Part shown: in pieces, positions 33,965 through 43,494 of the stretch
Layout: each line of letters starts with the position of its first letter
How positions within the stretch are numbered: the stretch's first letter is position 1
From: Amycolatopsis acidiphila
Lineage (GTDB): Bacteria; Actinomycetota; Actinomycetes; Mycobacteriales; Pseudonocardiaceae
Direction of reading: 5' to 3'
DNA: 64,000 bases
Assembly (NCBI RefSeq): GCF_021391495.1
Contig: NZ_CP090063.1
Span: 1,550,001 to 1,614,000 of the forward strand
Made by a program: the position numbers and the translations under genes
Notes under the pieces: generated by a model
The model's input: only the letters and a program-made list of their open reading frames with translations
What the model was told of the DNA's origin: nothing
Database searches by the model: none

Positions 33965-36147
33965 CCGTTGGCCCCGTGCTTCTTGAGCAGCTCGACCTGG
34001 TGGTCGCGGACGTTGGAACCCTCGGTGGGGAACGGCGACCACTCGCCGGTCGAGGTGAGGACCCAGCAGCGGGTGGCCGGGTCGAGCGCCGAGTCGAGCA
34101 CCTCGCCCAGCTGTGCGGTCAGCTTCGGATCCTTCACGCACACCAGCGCCTCGATCCGGCGGTCGAGGTTGCGGTGCATCATGTCCGCGCTGCCGATCCA
34201 GTACGTGCCGCCGCCGCGGAAGTGGAAGATCCGGGAGTGCTCCAGGAACCGGCCCAGGATCGAGCGGACGGTGATGTTGTCGCTCAGCCCCGGCACCTGC
34301 GGCTTCAGAGCACAGATCCCGCGGACGACCACCTGCACCGGCACGCCCTGCTGCGATGCGCGGTACAGCGCGTCGATGACCTGCTCGTCCACGAGCGAGT
34401 TGCACTTGATGCGGATGCCGGCGGGCTTGCCGGCGTGCGCGTGCTCGATCTCCTCCCCGATGAGCCGCAGGATGCCGCGGCGGATGCCGTTGGGGGAGGT
34501 GAGGATGTTGCGGTAGGTCTCCTGCCGCGAGTACCCGGTGAGCACGTTGAACAGGTCCGTCAGGTCCGCGCCGATGGCCGGGTCCGCCGTCAGCAGGCCC
34601 AGGTCCTCGTACAGCCGGGCCGTTTTCGGGTTGTAGTTGCCGGTGCCGATGTGGCAGTAGCGCCGCAGCGTCGAACCTTCCTGGCGCACCACCATCGCGA
34701 CCTTGCAGTGGGTCTTCAGTCCGACGAGCCCGTACACCACGTGCACGCCGGCGCGTTCCAGCGTGCGTGCCCAGGTGATGTTGGCTTCCTCGTCGAAGCG
34801 CGCCTTGATCTCCACGAGCGCCACGACCTGCTTGCCCGCCTCGGCGGCGTCGATGAGCGCGTTGACGATCGGGGAGTCGCCGGAGGTGCGGTAGAGCGTC
34901 TGCTTGATCGCCAGCACCTTGTCGTCCGCGGCCGCCTGCTCGATGAAACGTTGCACGCTGGTGGAGAACGAGTCGTACGGGTGGTGCACCAGCACGTCGC
35001 CCTCGCGCAGGGTGGCGAACACGCTCTTCGGCGTCTCACGCTCCGCGAACGCCGGATGGGTCGCCGGGACGAAAGGGCGGTCCTTCAGTTCCTTGCGGTC
35101 CAAACTGGACAACTGGAGCAGGCAGGTCAGATCGAGCAGGCCGGGCACCTCGACCACGTCGTGCGGGTCGACCTCCAGCTCGCGCAGCAGCAGGTCGAGC
35201 ATGTGCTCGCTCATGTCCTGCGCGACCTCCAGCCGGACCGGCGGCCCGAACCGCCGCTGCGCCAGCTCGCGTTCGAGGGCCTGCAGCAGGTCCTCGTCGC
35301 GGTCCTCCTCGACCTCGAAGTCGGCGTTGCGGGTGACCCGGAACACGTGGTGCTCGGTCACCTCCATGCCCGTGAACAGCTCGCCCAGATGCGCGGCGAT
35401 GAGCTCCTCCAGCGGCAGGAACGTCGCGATGCGGCTCTCCCGCAGCGGTTCCACCCGGATCAGCCGCGGCACGTTGTTCGGCACCTTCACCCGCGCGAAC
35501 CGCTCGGTGCCCTCCTCCGGGTCCCGCACCGTGACGGCGAGGTTGAGCGACAGCCCGGAGATGTAGGGGAAGGGGTGTGCGGGGTCGACGGCGAGCGGGG
35601 TGAGCACGGGGAAGATCTGCTCGCTGAAGTAGTTCGACAGCCGCAGCTGGTCCGCCGGGTCGAGGTCCGCCCAGCCGACGAGGTGGATGTCGTGCTCGGC
35701 GAGCTCCGGGCGCACCCGCTCCTCGAAGGCCAGCGTGTGCCGCTCGACGAGGTCCTGGTTGCGCTTGGCGATGTAGGCCAGCTGCTCGCGCGGGGTGAGG
35801 CCGTCGGCGCTGCGCACGGGCAGCCCGGTCTCGTCGCGCCGCTTCAGCCCGGCCACCCGGACCATGTAGAACTCGTCCAAATTGGACGCGAAGATGGCCA
35901 GGAACTTGGCCCGCTCGAGCAGCGGCTGGGACTCGTCCTCGGCGAGCGCGAGCACTCTGGCGTTGAAGTCCTGCCAGGACAGTTCCCGGTTGAAGTAGCG
36001 GTCGTCGGGCAGTGACTCGGCCGTGGCGGCGGGCACCGGCGCCGTCACCGCGGGGGGCGCCGAAGGCACGGCGCGGAACTGCACGGACCTGCTCTCGTCG
36101 GTGGCGGGTGCGGTGGTGTCCGGGGTGCTGCTCTCGTCGCTGCTCAC
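33961..36147 (-). CDS. ppk1: Polyphosphate kinase 1
   Basis: About 728 residues. The full PPK1 order is present: N-terminal [45 protein letters not shown], head-domain [28 protein letters not shown]-site [41 protein letters not shown], and catalytic His in [25 protein letters not shown]. It makes long-chain polyphosphate from ATP. A longer frame begins at 36255, but GTG 36147 has AGGAAC upstream and leads into a normal Ser/Thr/Ala-rich N-terminus; I prefer it. It is coupled to mutT1. Confidence 0.96.
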   Translation of the reverse strand: MSSDESSTPDTTAPATDESRSVQFRAVPSAPPAVTAPVPAATAESLPDDRYFNRELSWQDFNARVLALAEDESQPLLERAKFLAIFASNLDEFYMVRVAGLKRRDETGLPVRSADGLTPREQLAYIAKRNQDLVERHTLAFEERVRPELAEHDIHLVGWADLDPADQLRLSNYFSEQIFPVLTPLAVDPAHPFPYISGLSLNLAVTVRDPEEGTERFARVKVPNNVPRLIRVEPLRESRIATFLPLEELIAAHLGELFTGMEVTEHHVFRVTRNADFEVEEDRDEDLLQALERELAQRRFGPPVRLEVAQDMSEHMLDLLLRELEVDPHDVVEVPGLLDLTCLLQLSSLDRKELKDRPFVPATHPAFAERETPKSVFATLREGDVLVHHPYDSFSTSVQRFIEQAAADDKVLAIKQTLYRTSGDSPIVNALIDAAEAGKQVVALVEIKARFDEEANITWARTLERAGVHVVYGLVGLKTHCKVAMVVRQEGSTLRRYCHIGTGNYNPKTARLYEDLGLLTADPAIGADLTDLFNVLTGYSRQETYRNILTSPNGIRRGILRLIGEEIEHAHAGKPAGIRIKCNSLVDEQVIDALYRASQQGVPVQVVVRGICALKPQVPGLSDNITVRSILGRFLEHSRIFHFRGGGTYWIGSADMMHRNLDRRIEALVCVKDPKLTAQLGEVLDSALDPATRCWVLTSTGEWSPFPTEGSNVRDHQVELLKKHGANG

Positions 36148-36251
36148 ACCCGCATTGTTCCTCACTTCGGCGCGGTTTGCCGCTACGCCGATCGCCGCAT
36201 TCAGCACCGCGGCCGTGATCTTCAGAAGTTGACCCAGCGGCCGCGCGATGT

Positions 36252-36872
36252 TCACGCGGCCGTCCCCTCGTACAGCAGTGCCGCGGTGCGCTTCCCCAGC
36301 CCCAGCTCGCCCGCGTGCGCCAGGTCGGCGGCGGTGTCCACGTCGCGGCGGAGGCTCGGTGCGGCGAGGCCCAGCGCGATCGCGCCGGTTTCGTTGTGCG
36401 CCCGGGCAGAGCCCGGCCCGAAGCGCGGTTCCAGTGCGGCGCCGGGGGCGGACAGCAGCAGTGTCGTACCGGTGCCTTCCCAGTCGGCGACGAACGCGCG
36501 GCGGCCCGCCGCCTCGGCGATCGCGGCCGCCAGGTCCGCCGGGTGCAGCGCGGGGAGGTCGGCCTGCAGCGCGCCGACGACGGCGTCCGGATCGTCGGCG
36601 CGCAGGAGCGCTTCGCCGCGGCGCAGGGCGGCGTTGAGGTCGCCGGCGCCGTCCTCGCCGACGATCTCGGCGCCGAACGCCGTCAGCGGCGCGACGGCGG
36701 CCGGATCGGTGGCGACCACGAGCACGCGGCGGACGACCCCGGCCGTGGCGGCGAGCGTGTCCGACGCCAGTGCCAGCACCAACGCCGGGTGCAGGCCGTC
36801 GTCGACCGCGCCGCGCAGCCTGGACTTGCCAAGCCGCGGCGGCTTCATCGGCACGATCAGATCCACGGGCAC
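36252..36872 (-). CDS. cofC: Guanylyltransferase for the F420 precursor (CofC/FbiD)
   Basis: 206 residues. It starts [24 protein letters not shown], the nucleotide-binding loop of the CofC/FbiD family, with [59 protein letters not shown] and [18 protein letters not shown]. In actinobacteria FbiD joins GTP and phosphoenolpyruvate to make the activated donor for coenzyme F420, used by LLM oxidoreductases such as two in this window. GTG 36872 is chosen with GGGGAAAG upstream. It precedes ppk1 in the same direction, as in mycobacteria (Rv2983). Confidence 0.93.
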   Translation of the reverse strand: MPVDLIVPMKPPRLGKSRLRGAVDDGLHPALVLALASDTLAATAGVVRRVLVVATDPAAVAPLTAFGAEIVGEDGAGDLNAALRRGEALLRADDPDAVVGALQADLPALHPADLAAAIAEAAGRRAFVADWEGTGTTLLLSAPGAALEPRFGPGSARAHNETGAIALGLAAPSLRRDVDTAADLAHAGELGLGKRTAALLYEGTAA

Positions 36873-36938
36873 GTTTCCATCTTTCCCCAACCCGCCCCCT
36901 AGGATCAGCCGGTAGCAGCAGACACCACAGGAGGAGTC

Positions 36939-37646
36939 TTGGCCGGTCGTGAGAAGGGCGGGTTCTGGGTCGGAACCGCCGCCGCCCTGTTCTATCCCGT
37001 CACCTACCTTGGCCGGCGCGTCTACCGGGGAGGGGAGCGTATCCCGCGTGAGGGCGGCGCCCTGCTGGTGATGAACCACGTCTCCCACATGGACCCCGCC
37101 GTGGACGCCGTGTTCGTGCACCGCCAGAAGCGGGTGCCCCGGTTCCTCGGCAAGGACAGCCTCGCCACCACCCCGGTGTTCGGGAAGATCTTCCTCGGCG
37201 CCGGCAGCATCCCGGTCTACCGCGGGTCGAGCAACGCGGGCGACAGCCTGCGGGCCGCGTACCAGGCGCTGCGCGACGGCAAGGTCGTCGTGATCTACCC
37301 CGAGGGCACCATCACCAAGGACCCCAACGGCTGGCCGAAGCGCTCCTACACCGGCGTCGCGCGGCTCGCGCTCGGCACCGACGCCCCGGTGATCCCGATC
37401 GCCCGCTGGGGCACGAACGAGATCCTCGACTTCTACCGGAAGAAGATCCGCTTCTTCCCGCGCAAGACGATCACGCACTCCGTCGGCGAGCCGATCGACC
37501 TCTCGGCGTACCGCGGCAAGGAGCCGAGCGCCCCGGTGCTGCGCGAGGTGACCGAGCTGCTGATGGACAGGGTGACCGACCTGCTGGCCGAAATCCGCGG
37601 TGAGCAGCCCCCGGTGAAGAAGCCGGAGCCGGCGGACGGCGACTGA
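36939..37646 (+). CDS. 1-acyl-sn-glycerol-3-phosphate acyltransferase (PlsC-like)
   Basis: 235 residues. The acyltransferase blocks are [12 protein letters not shown] (the NHxxxxD catalytic pair), [11 protein letters not shown] and [26 protein letters not shown]. It should transfer a fatty acyl group to lysophosphatidate in membrane phospholipid synthesis. The start is TTG 36939: GGAGGAG lies 4-5 nt before it, and the protein begins [19 protein letters not shown], as expected, with one hydrophobic stretch. Its stop overlaps the gpsA start (ATGA), joining it to supply of glycerol 3-phosphate. Confidence 0.92.
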   Translation: MAGREKGGFWVGTAAALFYPVTYLGRRVYRGGERIPREGGALLVMNHVSHMDPAVDAVFVHRQKRVPRFLGKDSLATTPVFGKIFLGAGSIPVYRGSSNAGDSLRAAYQALRDGKVVVIYPEGTITKDPNGWPKRSYTGVARLALGTDAPVIPIARWGTNEILDFYRKKIRFFPRKTITHSVGEPIDLSAYRGKEPSAPVLREVTELLMDRVTDLLAEIRGEQPPVKKPEPADGD

Positions 37647-38656
37647 TGGACGTCCAGCGCATCACCGTCCTCGGCGCGGGGTCGTGGGGCACGGCCTTCG
37701 CGAAGGTCCTCGCCGACGCCGGCCGCGATGTCACGGTGTGGGCCCGGCGCGCGGAGGTAGCCGGGGAGATCCGCGACGGGCACGGCAACGGCAGCTACCT
37801 GCCGGGCGTGCGGCTGCCGGACAACCTCACCGCGACAGCGGATCCCACGCAGGCGCTGGTCGGCGCCGACGCCGTCGTGCTGGCGGTGCCGAGCCAGAGC
37901 CTGCGCGCGAACCTCACCGGCTGGCGCGGGCTCCTGCCCTCCGACGCGATCCTGGTGAGCCTCGCCAAGGGTGTCGAACTGGGCACGCTCAAGCGGATGA
38001 GCCAGGTGATCGCGGAGATCTCCGGCGCGCCGGAGGACGAGATCGTCGTGGTGTCCGGGCCCAACCTCGCCCGCGAGATCGCCCAGGAGCAGCCCGCCGC
38101 GGCCGTGCTGGCGTGCACGGACCACGAGCGCGCGGTCGCGATCCAGCGGGCGACGTCGAACGCCTACTTCCGGCCGTACACCAACACCGACGTGATCGGC
38201 TGCGAGCTCGGCGGGGCGTGCAAGAACGTGATCGCGCTCAGCTGCGGCATGGCCGCGGGCATGGGCTACGGCGCGAACACGACGGCCACCCTCATCACCC
38301 GCGGGCTGGCCGAGATGGTGCGGCTGGGCACGAAACTCGGTGCCGACCCGCTGACCTTCGCGGGCCTCGCGGGCGTCGGCGACCTGGTGGCGACCTGCTC
38401 GTCACCGTTGTCGCGCAACCGCACCTTCGGCGAGCGGCTGGGCCACGGCGAGACGGTCGAGCAGGCGCAGAACGCCGCCGGGGGACAGGTCGCCGAGGGC
38501 GTCATGTCGTGCTCATCGATCCGCGCGCTGGCCCAGACCAACGGCGTTGACATGCCACTGACCGACGCGATGCACCGGGTCTGCCACGAGGGCCTCGACC
38601 CGCGCCGCGCGGGTGCGGAGCTGCTCGGCAGGCAGAACAAGCACGAGTGGTCCTGA
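37646..38656 (+). CDS. gpsA: Glycerol-3-phosphate dehydrogenase [NAD(P)+]
   Basis: 336 residues. The Rossmann motif [29 protein letters not shown] is followed by [30 protein letters not shown] and the catalytic Lys region [39 protein letters not shown]. It reduces dihydroxyacetone phosphate to sn-glycerol 3-phosphate for phospholipids. It starts inside the stop of the acyltransferase gene, so the two are translationally coupled. Length and gene order match the mycobacterial gpdA2 region. Confidence 0.97.
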   Translation: MDVQRITVLGAGSWGTAFAKVLADAGRDVTVWARRAEVAGEIRDGHGNGSYLPGVRLPDNLTATADPTQALVGADAVVLAVPSQSLRANLTGWRGLLPSDAILVSLAKGVELGTLKRMSQVIAEISGAPEDEIVVVSGPNLAREIAQEQPAAAVLACTDHERAVAIQRATSNAYFRPYTNTDVIGCELGGACKNVIALSCGMAAGMGYGANTTATLITRGLAEMVRLGTKLGADPLTFAGLAGVGDLVATCSSPLSRNRTFGERLGHGETVEQAQNAAGGQVAEGVMSCSSIRALAQTNGVDMPLTDAMHRVCHEGLDPRRAGAELLGRQNKHEWS

Positions 38657-38713
38657 TTTCACCAAGTGGGATCGGGTTGACCTGACCGGTTCGTCCTGGT
38701 TCCCTGGTCGGCA

Positions 38714-38740
38714 TGTTCGCGCTGTGTTCCTGTCGCTGAT
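38714..38740 (+). CDS. Possible Cys-containing leader peptide upstream of cysteine dioxygenase
   Basis: An 8-codon open frame, ATG to TGA, encodes MFALCSCR and ends 48 bp before the cysteine dioxygenase start. Two Cys codons just before a terminal Arg and stop resemble the short cysteine-sensing leader peptides found before actinobacterial sulfur genes, where ribosome stalling on Cys codons controls the next gene. There is no strong ribosome site before it and no clear terminator hairpin after it. The call is inferential and rests on composition and position. Confidence 0.35.
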
Positions 38741-38788
38741 CCGCCCCAGCGACCCCTTTTCCTTCTCTGCATCGAGGACACAGCACTC

Positions 38789-39253
38789 ATGTTCGCCGTT
38801 CCGGACAACACCGTCGCCGTGGCCGAAAGGCCCGGCCTGCGCCATCCCGTGCGCGTCGCACTGGAGTACGCCGCGGCCCGCGACCGCTGGCGCGACCTGC
38901 TCCGCTACGACCCCGACCAGCGCTTCTCCACCCGCATCACGGCCGGCCCCGACGAAGAGGTGTGGCTGATGGGCTGGCTTCCCGGCCAGCACACGGATCT
39001 GCACGACCACGCGCGGTCCACCGGCGCCTTCACGATTGTCAGCGGCAGGCTGACCGAGACCGTCGCCCGCGGCACGGCGACGGAGCTGAACGTGCTGAGC
39101 GCCGGCCAGTCCCGCGTGTTCGGCCCCGGCTACGTGCACCAGGTTCGCAACGACGGGCCCGACCCGGCGATCAGCATCCACGTCTACCGCGCCGGCGGCC
39201 GCGCGATGCGGCCGTACCACCTCGACCCGGTCAGCGGTCCCGTCCGCGACTGA
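38789..39253 (+). CDS. Cysteine dioxygenase family protein
   Basis: 154 residues, cupin fold. The iron-binding triad is His72 and His74 (TDLHDHARSTGAF) plus His117 (GPGYVHQVRN), as in cysteine dioxygenases; the N-terminus RWRDLLRYDPDQRFSTRI and GWLPGQHTDLHDH are typical of bacterial Cdo. It would oxidise cysteine to cysteine sulfinate. Its 3' end overlaps the convergent PPOX gene by 23 bp. A Cys-rich mini-ORF lies upstream. No second sulfur gene is next to it, so the role in this organism (cysteine detoxification or sulfur supply) is inferred. Confidence 0.9.
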   Translation: MFAVPDNTVAVAERPGLRHPVRVALEYAAARDRWRDLLRYDPDQRFSTRITAGPDEEVWLMGWLPGQHTDLHDHARSTGAFTIVSGRLTETVARGTATELNVLSAGQSRVFGPGYVHQVRNDGPDPAISIHVYRAGGRAMRPYHLDPVSGPVRD

Positions 39254-39887
39254 CGTGCGCCGGGACCGGCGACCCCGCGGGCACGTAGTCCGCGGGAACC
39301 GGGGCGCCGAAGGTGGTCCGGACCGGCACGACACCGGCCCAGACGTGCTGGGAGTCCAGGTCTTCGGGCTCCTCGCCCGGTCCGCCCGCGCGTGCCTTCA
39401 CCGATGCCTCGTCCAGGCCGAGCGACAGCACGGCGACCGAGGCGAACTCCTTGGCGTTGACCTCACGCGCGTGCTCCCACGAGCCGGGCGCGAGATGGTC
39501 GGTGACGACCCTGAGCCCGTGCATCTTCTCCTCGGCGTCCTCGACGAGCCGCGCACGCCCGTGCACGACCGCACTGCGGTAGTTCATCGAGTGGTTGTTC
39601 AGCGAGCGCGCGTAGACGATGGCGTCCAGCAGCGTCACCGTTATGCAGACGTCGATCCCCGTCGCCGCCGCGCGCAGGTTGCCCGCGCCGGTCGAACCGT
39701 GGAAGTACAGAGTGTCGCCGTCGCGGCCGTAGCCGGTCGGCAGCACGACGGGGGAGCCGTTCAGCACGAGCCCGAGGTGGCAGACGAGACCTTCGTCGAG
39801 CACGTCGTAGAGCGCCTGGCGATCGGTCGCGGCCCGGTCCTTCTTCCGGTTCAGCGTGCTGCGGGGAGTGGGCGAGAGCGTCGTCAT
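39231..39887 (-). CDS. Pyridoxamine 5'-phosphate oxidase family (PPOX) flavin-binding protein
   Basis: 218 residues. The split-barrel FMN fold is shown by DRQALYDVLDEGLVCHLGLVLNGSPVVLPTGYGRDGDTLYFHGSTGAGNLRAAATGIDVCITVTLLDAIVYARSLNNHSMNYRSAVVHGRARLVED. This sequence belongs to the larger PPOX group related to nitroimidazole-resistance NimA-like proteins, not true PdxH. The substrate is unknown. It faces away from a MocR-type, PLP-binding regulator 71 bp upstream, which likely controls it. Its stop lies within the end of the cysteine dioxygenase gene. Confidence 0.88.
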   Translation of the reverse strand: MTTLSPTPRSTLNRKKDRAATDRQALYDVLDEGLVCHLGLVLNGSPVVLPTGYGRDGDTLYFHGSTGAGNLRAAATGIDVCITVTLLDAIVYARSLNNHSMNYRSAVVHGRARLVEDAEEKMHGLRVVTDHLAPGSWEHAREVNAKEFASVAVLSLGLDEASVKARAGGPGEEPEDLDSQHVWAGVVPVRTTFGAPVPADYVPAGSPVPAHVSRGRDR

Positions 39888-39907
39888 GCTGTCAGCTTGC
39901 CCCGAGG

Positions 39908-39944
39908 AGTGGCACTATAGAATAGCCACTATTGGCACATTTGA
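39908..39944. promoter_or_regulatory. MocR/PPOX divergent promoter with repeated CACTAT motifs
   Basis: The gap between the PPOX and MocR genes holds AGTGGC...GCCACT arms (39908-39930) and two direct CACTAT repeats (39913-39918 and 39928-39933) in an AT-rich patch containing TATAGAAT, a good -10-like box. Direct repeats overlapping promoters are the usual targets of MocR regulators. Confidence 0.5.
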
Positions 39945-39958
39945 AAGGTCCACTTCTC

Positions 39959-41329
39959 GTGACGCACTCCGGAACGGCGCTGCCGGTGACCCTCGACCGC
40001 GAGTCCGCCGTCCCGCTGGCGGTGCAGCTCGCCGACGCGCTGCGCGAGTCGGCGTCGAGCGGGCACCTGCGTGGCGGCGACCGGTTGCCGTCGACGCGGG
40101 CGCTGGCCGAACGGCTCGGCGTCAGCCGGACCGTGACTTCCGCCGCGTACGAACAGCTGCACGCCGAGGGCTGGATCGCCGGGCGGCACGGCTCGGGCAC
40201 CTACGTGACCACCTCGCCGCCCAGCGACCGGCCCGTCCATCGCACGGTACCCGGTGAGCAGCACGAACCCGACGGAATTCTCGACCTGACCCCGGGTACG
40301 CCGTGGGCCGCCGGGCTGGACCGGGCGGCGTGGCGGCGGGCGTGGCGGGCTGCCGCCGACGCGCCCCCGCTGTCCCGCGCGCACCGCGCCGGGTTGCCGG
40401 ACTACCGCGCGGCGATCGCCGAACACCTGCTGCGCCACCGCGGACTCGCCGTGGGCACGGATTTCGTGCTCGCGACCGGCGGCACGACGGCGGCCGTCGT
40501 CGAGCTGGCCGGTGCCATCTTCTCCGCGGGAGACCTGGTCGCGGTCGAGGAACCTGGTTACCAGCGGGCGGTGCAGGCGTTGCGGTCGGCCGGGGTGCGG
40601 GTGGCCGGGGTGCCCGTCGACGACGAGGGCCTGCGGCCGGACGCGATCCCCGCCGGTGCTCGTGCCGTCTACTGCTCGCCTGCGCACCAGTACCCGATGG
40701 GCAGCCGGATGAGCGCGGCGCGCCGGGTGGACCTCGTCGAGCGGGCGCGGCGCGAGAACATGCTGGTGATCGAGGACGACTACGACGGCGAGCTGCGCTT
40801 CGACGTGGCGCCGCTGCCGTTGCTCGCCGCGCTCGCGCCGGACGTGGTCGCGCATCTGGGCACGACGAGCAAGATCCTCACGCCGACGCTGGGCGCGGGC
40901 TGGATGGTCGCGCCGCCTGCGGTCACCTCGACCGTGCTGGCCTATCGCGACCGGACCGGCACCCGGCCCTCGCCCGCCGGCCAGCGCGTGCTGATCGAGC
41001 TGGCGCGACACGGTGATCTGGGACGGCACCTGCGGAAACTGCGGCGTGAGCTGTCCGAGCGGCGGATGCTGCTCGTGGCCGCGCTGCGCGAGGGAAACGT
41101 GCCGGTGGTCGGCGACGAGGCTGGCGCGCACCTGGTGGTCCCGTTCGCATCGGCCGCGGTCGAACACGAGCGGCTGCGCGCGGCGGAGCGGCGCGGCATC
41201 CAGCTCGACGGCCTCGCGCGGCACTTCGCGGGCACGCCCACCGCCTTCGGCGCGGCGATCGGGTACGCGGGCTGTTCCCGCGAGGCCCTGCGTGAAGCAC
41301 TCGGGTCGCTGGTCGAATTACTGCGCTGA
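39959..41329 (+). CDS. MocR-type (GntR-aminotransferase) transcriptional regulator
   Basis: About 456 residues. An N-terminal GntR winged helix (AVPLAVQLADALRESASSGHLRGGDRLPSTRALAERLGVSRTVTSAAYEQLHAEGWIAGRHGSGTYV) is fused to an aminotransferase fold I domain with EPGYQRAVQALRSAGV, IEDDYDGELRFD and the PLP-lysine segment HLGTTSKILTPTLGAGWM. Members such as PdxR and GabR sense PLP. GTG 39959 is preferred over TTG 39932. The divergent PPOX flavoprotein is its likely target. No aminotransferase activity is implied. Confidence 0.92.
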   Translation: MTHSGTALPVTLDRESAVPLAVQLADALRESASSGHLRGGDRLPSTRALAERLGVSRTVTSAAYEQLHAEGWIAGRHGSGTYVTTSPPSDRPVHRTVPGEQHEPDGILDLTPGTPWAAGLDRAAWRRAWRAAADAPPLSRAHRAGLPDYRAAIAEHLLRHRGLAVGTDFVLATGGTTAAVVELAGAIFSAGDLVAVEEPGYQRAVQALRSAGVRVAGVPVDDEGLRPDAIPAGARAVYCSPAHQYPMGSRMSAARRVDLVERARRENMLVIEDDYDGELRFDVAPLPLLAALAPDVVAHLGTTSKILTPTLGAGWMVAPPAVTSTVLAYRDRTGTRPSPAGQRVLIELARHGDLGRHLRKLRRELSERRMLLVAALREGNVPVVGDEAGAHLVVPFASAAVEHERLRAAERRGIQLDGLARHFAGTPTAFGAAIGYAGCSREALREALGSLVELLR

Positions 41330-41365
41330 GCCTCTGGCGGCAAGCGCCCGGTAGGGTGACGACCC

Positions 41366-42454
41366 ATGACTACTGGGAAGACGCGGGTAGCCGTGGTGTT
41401 CGGCGGCCGCAGCACCGAGCACACGATTTCCTGTGTCTCCGCAGGCAGTGTGCTGGCGAGCCTCGACCCGGAGCGGTTCGAGGTCGTGCCGATCGGGATC
41501 ACGCAGGAGGGCGGCTGGGTGCTCGGCACGTCCGACCCGGCGACCCTCGAAATCCGTGGCAGCGAGCTGCCCACCGTCGACGAGACCGGCCAGGCGCTGG
41601 TACTCGCCGGCGACCCGACCCATCGCGAGCTGGTCAGCCTCGACTCGGGCGCGGCCGCGCTCGGCGGGGTGGACGTCGTGTTCCCGGTCCTGCACGGCGC
41701 GTTCGGCGAGGACGGCACCATCCAGGGCCTGCTGGAGCTCGCGGGCATCCCGTACGTCGGGGCGGGTGTGCTCGCCAGCGCGGCGGCGATGGACAAGGAG
41801 TTCGCGAAGAAACTCCTTGCCGCGGAAGGACTTCCGGTCGGCACGTATGTCGCCCTGCGCCGCGGCGAGTCCACTTTGGACGAGACCGCGCGGGAGCGGC
41901 TGGGGCTGCCGGTGTTCGTCAAGCCCGCGCGTGCCGGGTCGTCGATCGGCATCAGCAAGGTGACCGACTGGGCGCAGCTCGACGAGGCCATCGCACTGGC
42001 GCGGCAGACCGATCCCAAGGTGCTCATCGAGGCCGCGGTGGCCGGCCGCGAGGTCGAGTGCGGCGTGCTCGAGTTCCCCGACGGGCGGGTCGAGGCCTCG
42101 CTGCCGGCCGAAATCCGGGTACTGGCGGAAAACTCCTGGTACGACTTCGAGACGAAGTACATCGGTGAGGACGCCGAACTGGACATCCCCGCCAAACTCG
42201 ACGACGTCGTGACTGAGCGGCTGCGGGCGCAGGCCGTCCGCGCGTTCGGGGCGCTGGACTGCCAGGGCCTGGCGCGCGTGGACTTCTTCGTGGGGGAGAA
42301 CGGCGAGCTGACGGTCAACGAGGTCAACACGATGCCCGGCTTCACGGCGACCTCGGCGTACCCGAAGATGTGGGCCGTGACGGGGATGGACTTCCGCACC
42401 CTGCTGACGACACTGGTGGAGACGGCTGTGGCCAGGGGTACCGGGCTGCGGTAG
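41366..42454 (+). CDS. ddl: D-alanine--D-alanine ligase
   Basis: 362 residues. N-terminal [66 protein letters not shown], and the ATP-grasp core [42 protein letters not shown] and [40 protein letters not shown] define the enzyme. It makes the D-Ala-D-Ala terminus of peptidoglycan precursors in the cytoplasm. A TAGGGT box at 41352-41357 lies 8 nt before the ATG with no ribosome site, suggesting a leaderless mRNA. The position after gpsA matches mycobacteria. Confidence 0.97.
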   Translation: MTTGKTRVAVVFGGRSTEHTISCVSAGSVLASLDPERFEVVPIGITQEGGWVLGTSDPATLEIRGSELPTVDETGQALVLAGDPTHRELVSLDSGAAALGGVDVVFPVLHGAFGEDGTIQGLLELAGIPYVGAGVLASAAAMDKEFAKKLLAAEGLPVGTYVALRRGESTLDETARERLGLPVFVKPARAGSSIGISKVTDWAQLDEAIALARQTDPKVLIEAAVAGREVECGVLEFPDGRVEASLPAEIRVLAENSWYDFETKYIGEDAELDIPAKLDDVVTERLRAQAVRAFGALDCQGLARVDFFVGENGELTVNEVNTMPGFTATSAYPKMWAVTGMDFRTLLTTLVETAVARGTGLR

Positions 42455-42602
42455 GGGTACCGGGTTGACCTCGCGCGGAGCGTGGGGTGGGTCGGCCGGG
42501 CGCGGCCATTTCGGCTGCCGTTGCCGGGTGCGCCCTGGGGGGTGGGCCGCCGCCATTTCGGCTGCCGTTGCCGGGTTCGCCCGGCGCGAGCCCGCCCTGC
42601 AC
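42455..42602. repeat. Dispersed GC-rich intergenic repeat, copy C (two tandem modules)
   Basis: Two near-identical modules, CCATTTCGGCTGCCGTTGCC followed by GGGT, occur at ~42509 and ~42552, the second preceded by GGTGGGCCGCCG. The same module is found inverted at ~47.55 kb and in variant form at 3.5 and 58.1 kb. No coding potential is seen. Confidence 0.75.
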
Positions 42603-43142
42603 CTAAAACCGCAGCGGCACCGGCTTCAGGGTCGCGGCCACGGTGTCCGAGACCTGCTGCAGCGGGCCGGTCCCGGCGGAATCCGGCACGGTCAGCCCGA
42701 TGTAGACGTTCCGGTCGACCACGTACCACGTCGACGCGCCCTGGCCCTCCACCGGCAGCCACTGCACGCCCGACACCACCCGCAGCTGCGCGGTCTGCGT
42801 CAGCTCCGGCGGCCGGTCCAGTCCGCAGCGCAGGACGATCGCGTCGGGCGCGCCCCATGCCACGGTCGCGGGCGGGGCGGGCTCGGCGATCTCCCGCCGG
42901 TCCAGTGTGGCGCCGTTCGAGATGAGCTGCGCCGGCAGCGCCGGAACGAGCGTCGCGCATTCCGGCGAGTCCGCTTGGGACGCGGGCACCGGCACGAGTG
43001 CGAGCGGCCCGTTGTCGGGCTGGCCCGGCTGGCTGCGGTTGACGATGCTGAGCACGGCGACCCCGACGGCGAGCGCGACGGCCAGCACGGCGGCGAGAAC
43101 GATGAGACGCCTGGGCGGGGCGCCGGACTGTAACTCGGGCAC
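42603..43142 (-). CDS. DUF3515 family membrane-anchored protein
   Basis: 179 residues. A single N-terminal hydrophobic helix (RLIVLAAVLAVALAVGVAVLSIV) acts as anchor or uncleaved signal; the rest is extracellular with ECATLVPALPAQL, AWGAPDAIVLRCGLDRPPEL and STWYVVDRNVYIGLTVPDSAGTGPLQQVSDTVAATL, the conserved parts of DUF3515 (Rv2980 type). Function is unknown. It begins 2 bp after the stop of the small Lrp-type gene, so both share an operon, divergent from thiL. The neighbourhood between ddl and thiL is conserved in mycobacteria. Confidence 0.87.
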   Translation of the reverse strand: MPELQSGAPPRRLIVLAAVLAVALAVGVAVLSIVNRSQPGQPDNGPLALVPVPASQADSPECATLVPALPAQLISNGATLDRREIAEPAPPATVAWGAPDAIVLRCGLDRPPELTQTAQLRVVSGVQWLPVEGQGASTWYVVDRNVYIGLTVPDSAGTGPLQQVSDTVAATLKPVPLRF

Positions 43143-43144
43143 GG

Positions 43145-43378
43145 TCAGAGATGCACGACCGGACAGGTGAGCGTCCGGGTGATCCCGTCGACGCCTTGGA
43201 CCTTGGCGACGACGAGCTGGCCGAGCTGGTCCACGGTGTCGGCCTCGGCGCGGACGATCACGTCGTACGGGCCCGTCACGTCCTCCGAGGTGGTGACGCC
43301 CGGGATCGCCGAGATCTCCGCAGCGACCGCGGCCGCCTTGCCGACTTCGGTCTGGATGAGGATGTATGCGTGGACCAC
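43145..43378 (-). CDS. Stand-alone Lrp/AsnC ligand-binding (RAM) domain protein
   Basis: 77 residues, all of it an AsnC-type RAM domain: VHAYILIQTEVGKAAAVAAEISAIPGVTTSEDVTGPYDVIVRAEADTVDQLGQLVVAKVQGVDGITRTLTC. No DNA-binding helix-turn-helix is present, as in the known class of single-domain, amino-acid-binding Lrp-like proteins that assemble into rings. It is followed within 3 bp by the DUF3515 gene and faces away from thiL. The ligand is not predictable from sequence. Confidence 0.9.
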   Translation of the reverse strand: MVHAYILIQTEVGKAAAVAAEISAIPGVTTSEDVTGPYDVIVRAEADTVDQLGQLVVAKVQGVDGITRTLTCPVVHL

Positions 43379-43494
43379 GGCGCGCCCCTTCGTCTTCTAC
43401 GTCGAACTCAAGGTAGGAACGTGGGAAGAACCTACCCCAACGGGGAGACGATAGGTGATCCGACTTTCCGACTTACGAGGGACGGAGCAGGCGA

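Noticed and set aside
33976..36015. A 679-codon plus-strand frame opposite ppk1
   Set aside because: ppk1 motifs are complete on the minus strand; the plus frame shows no motif and typical shadow composition.
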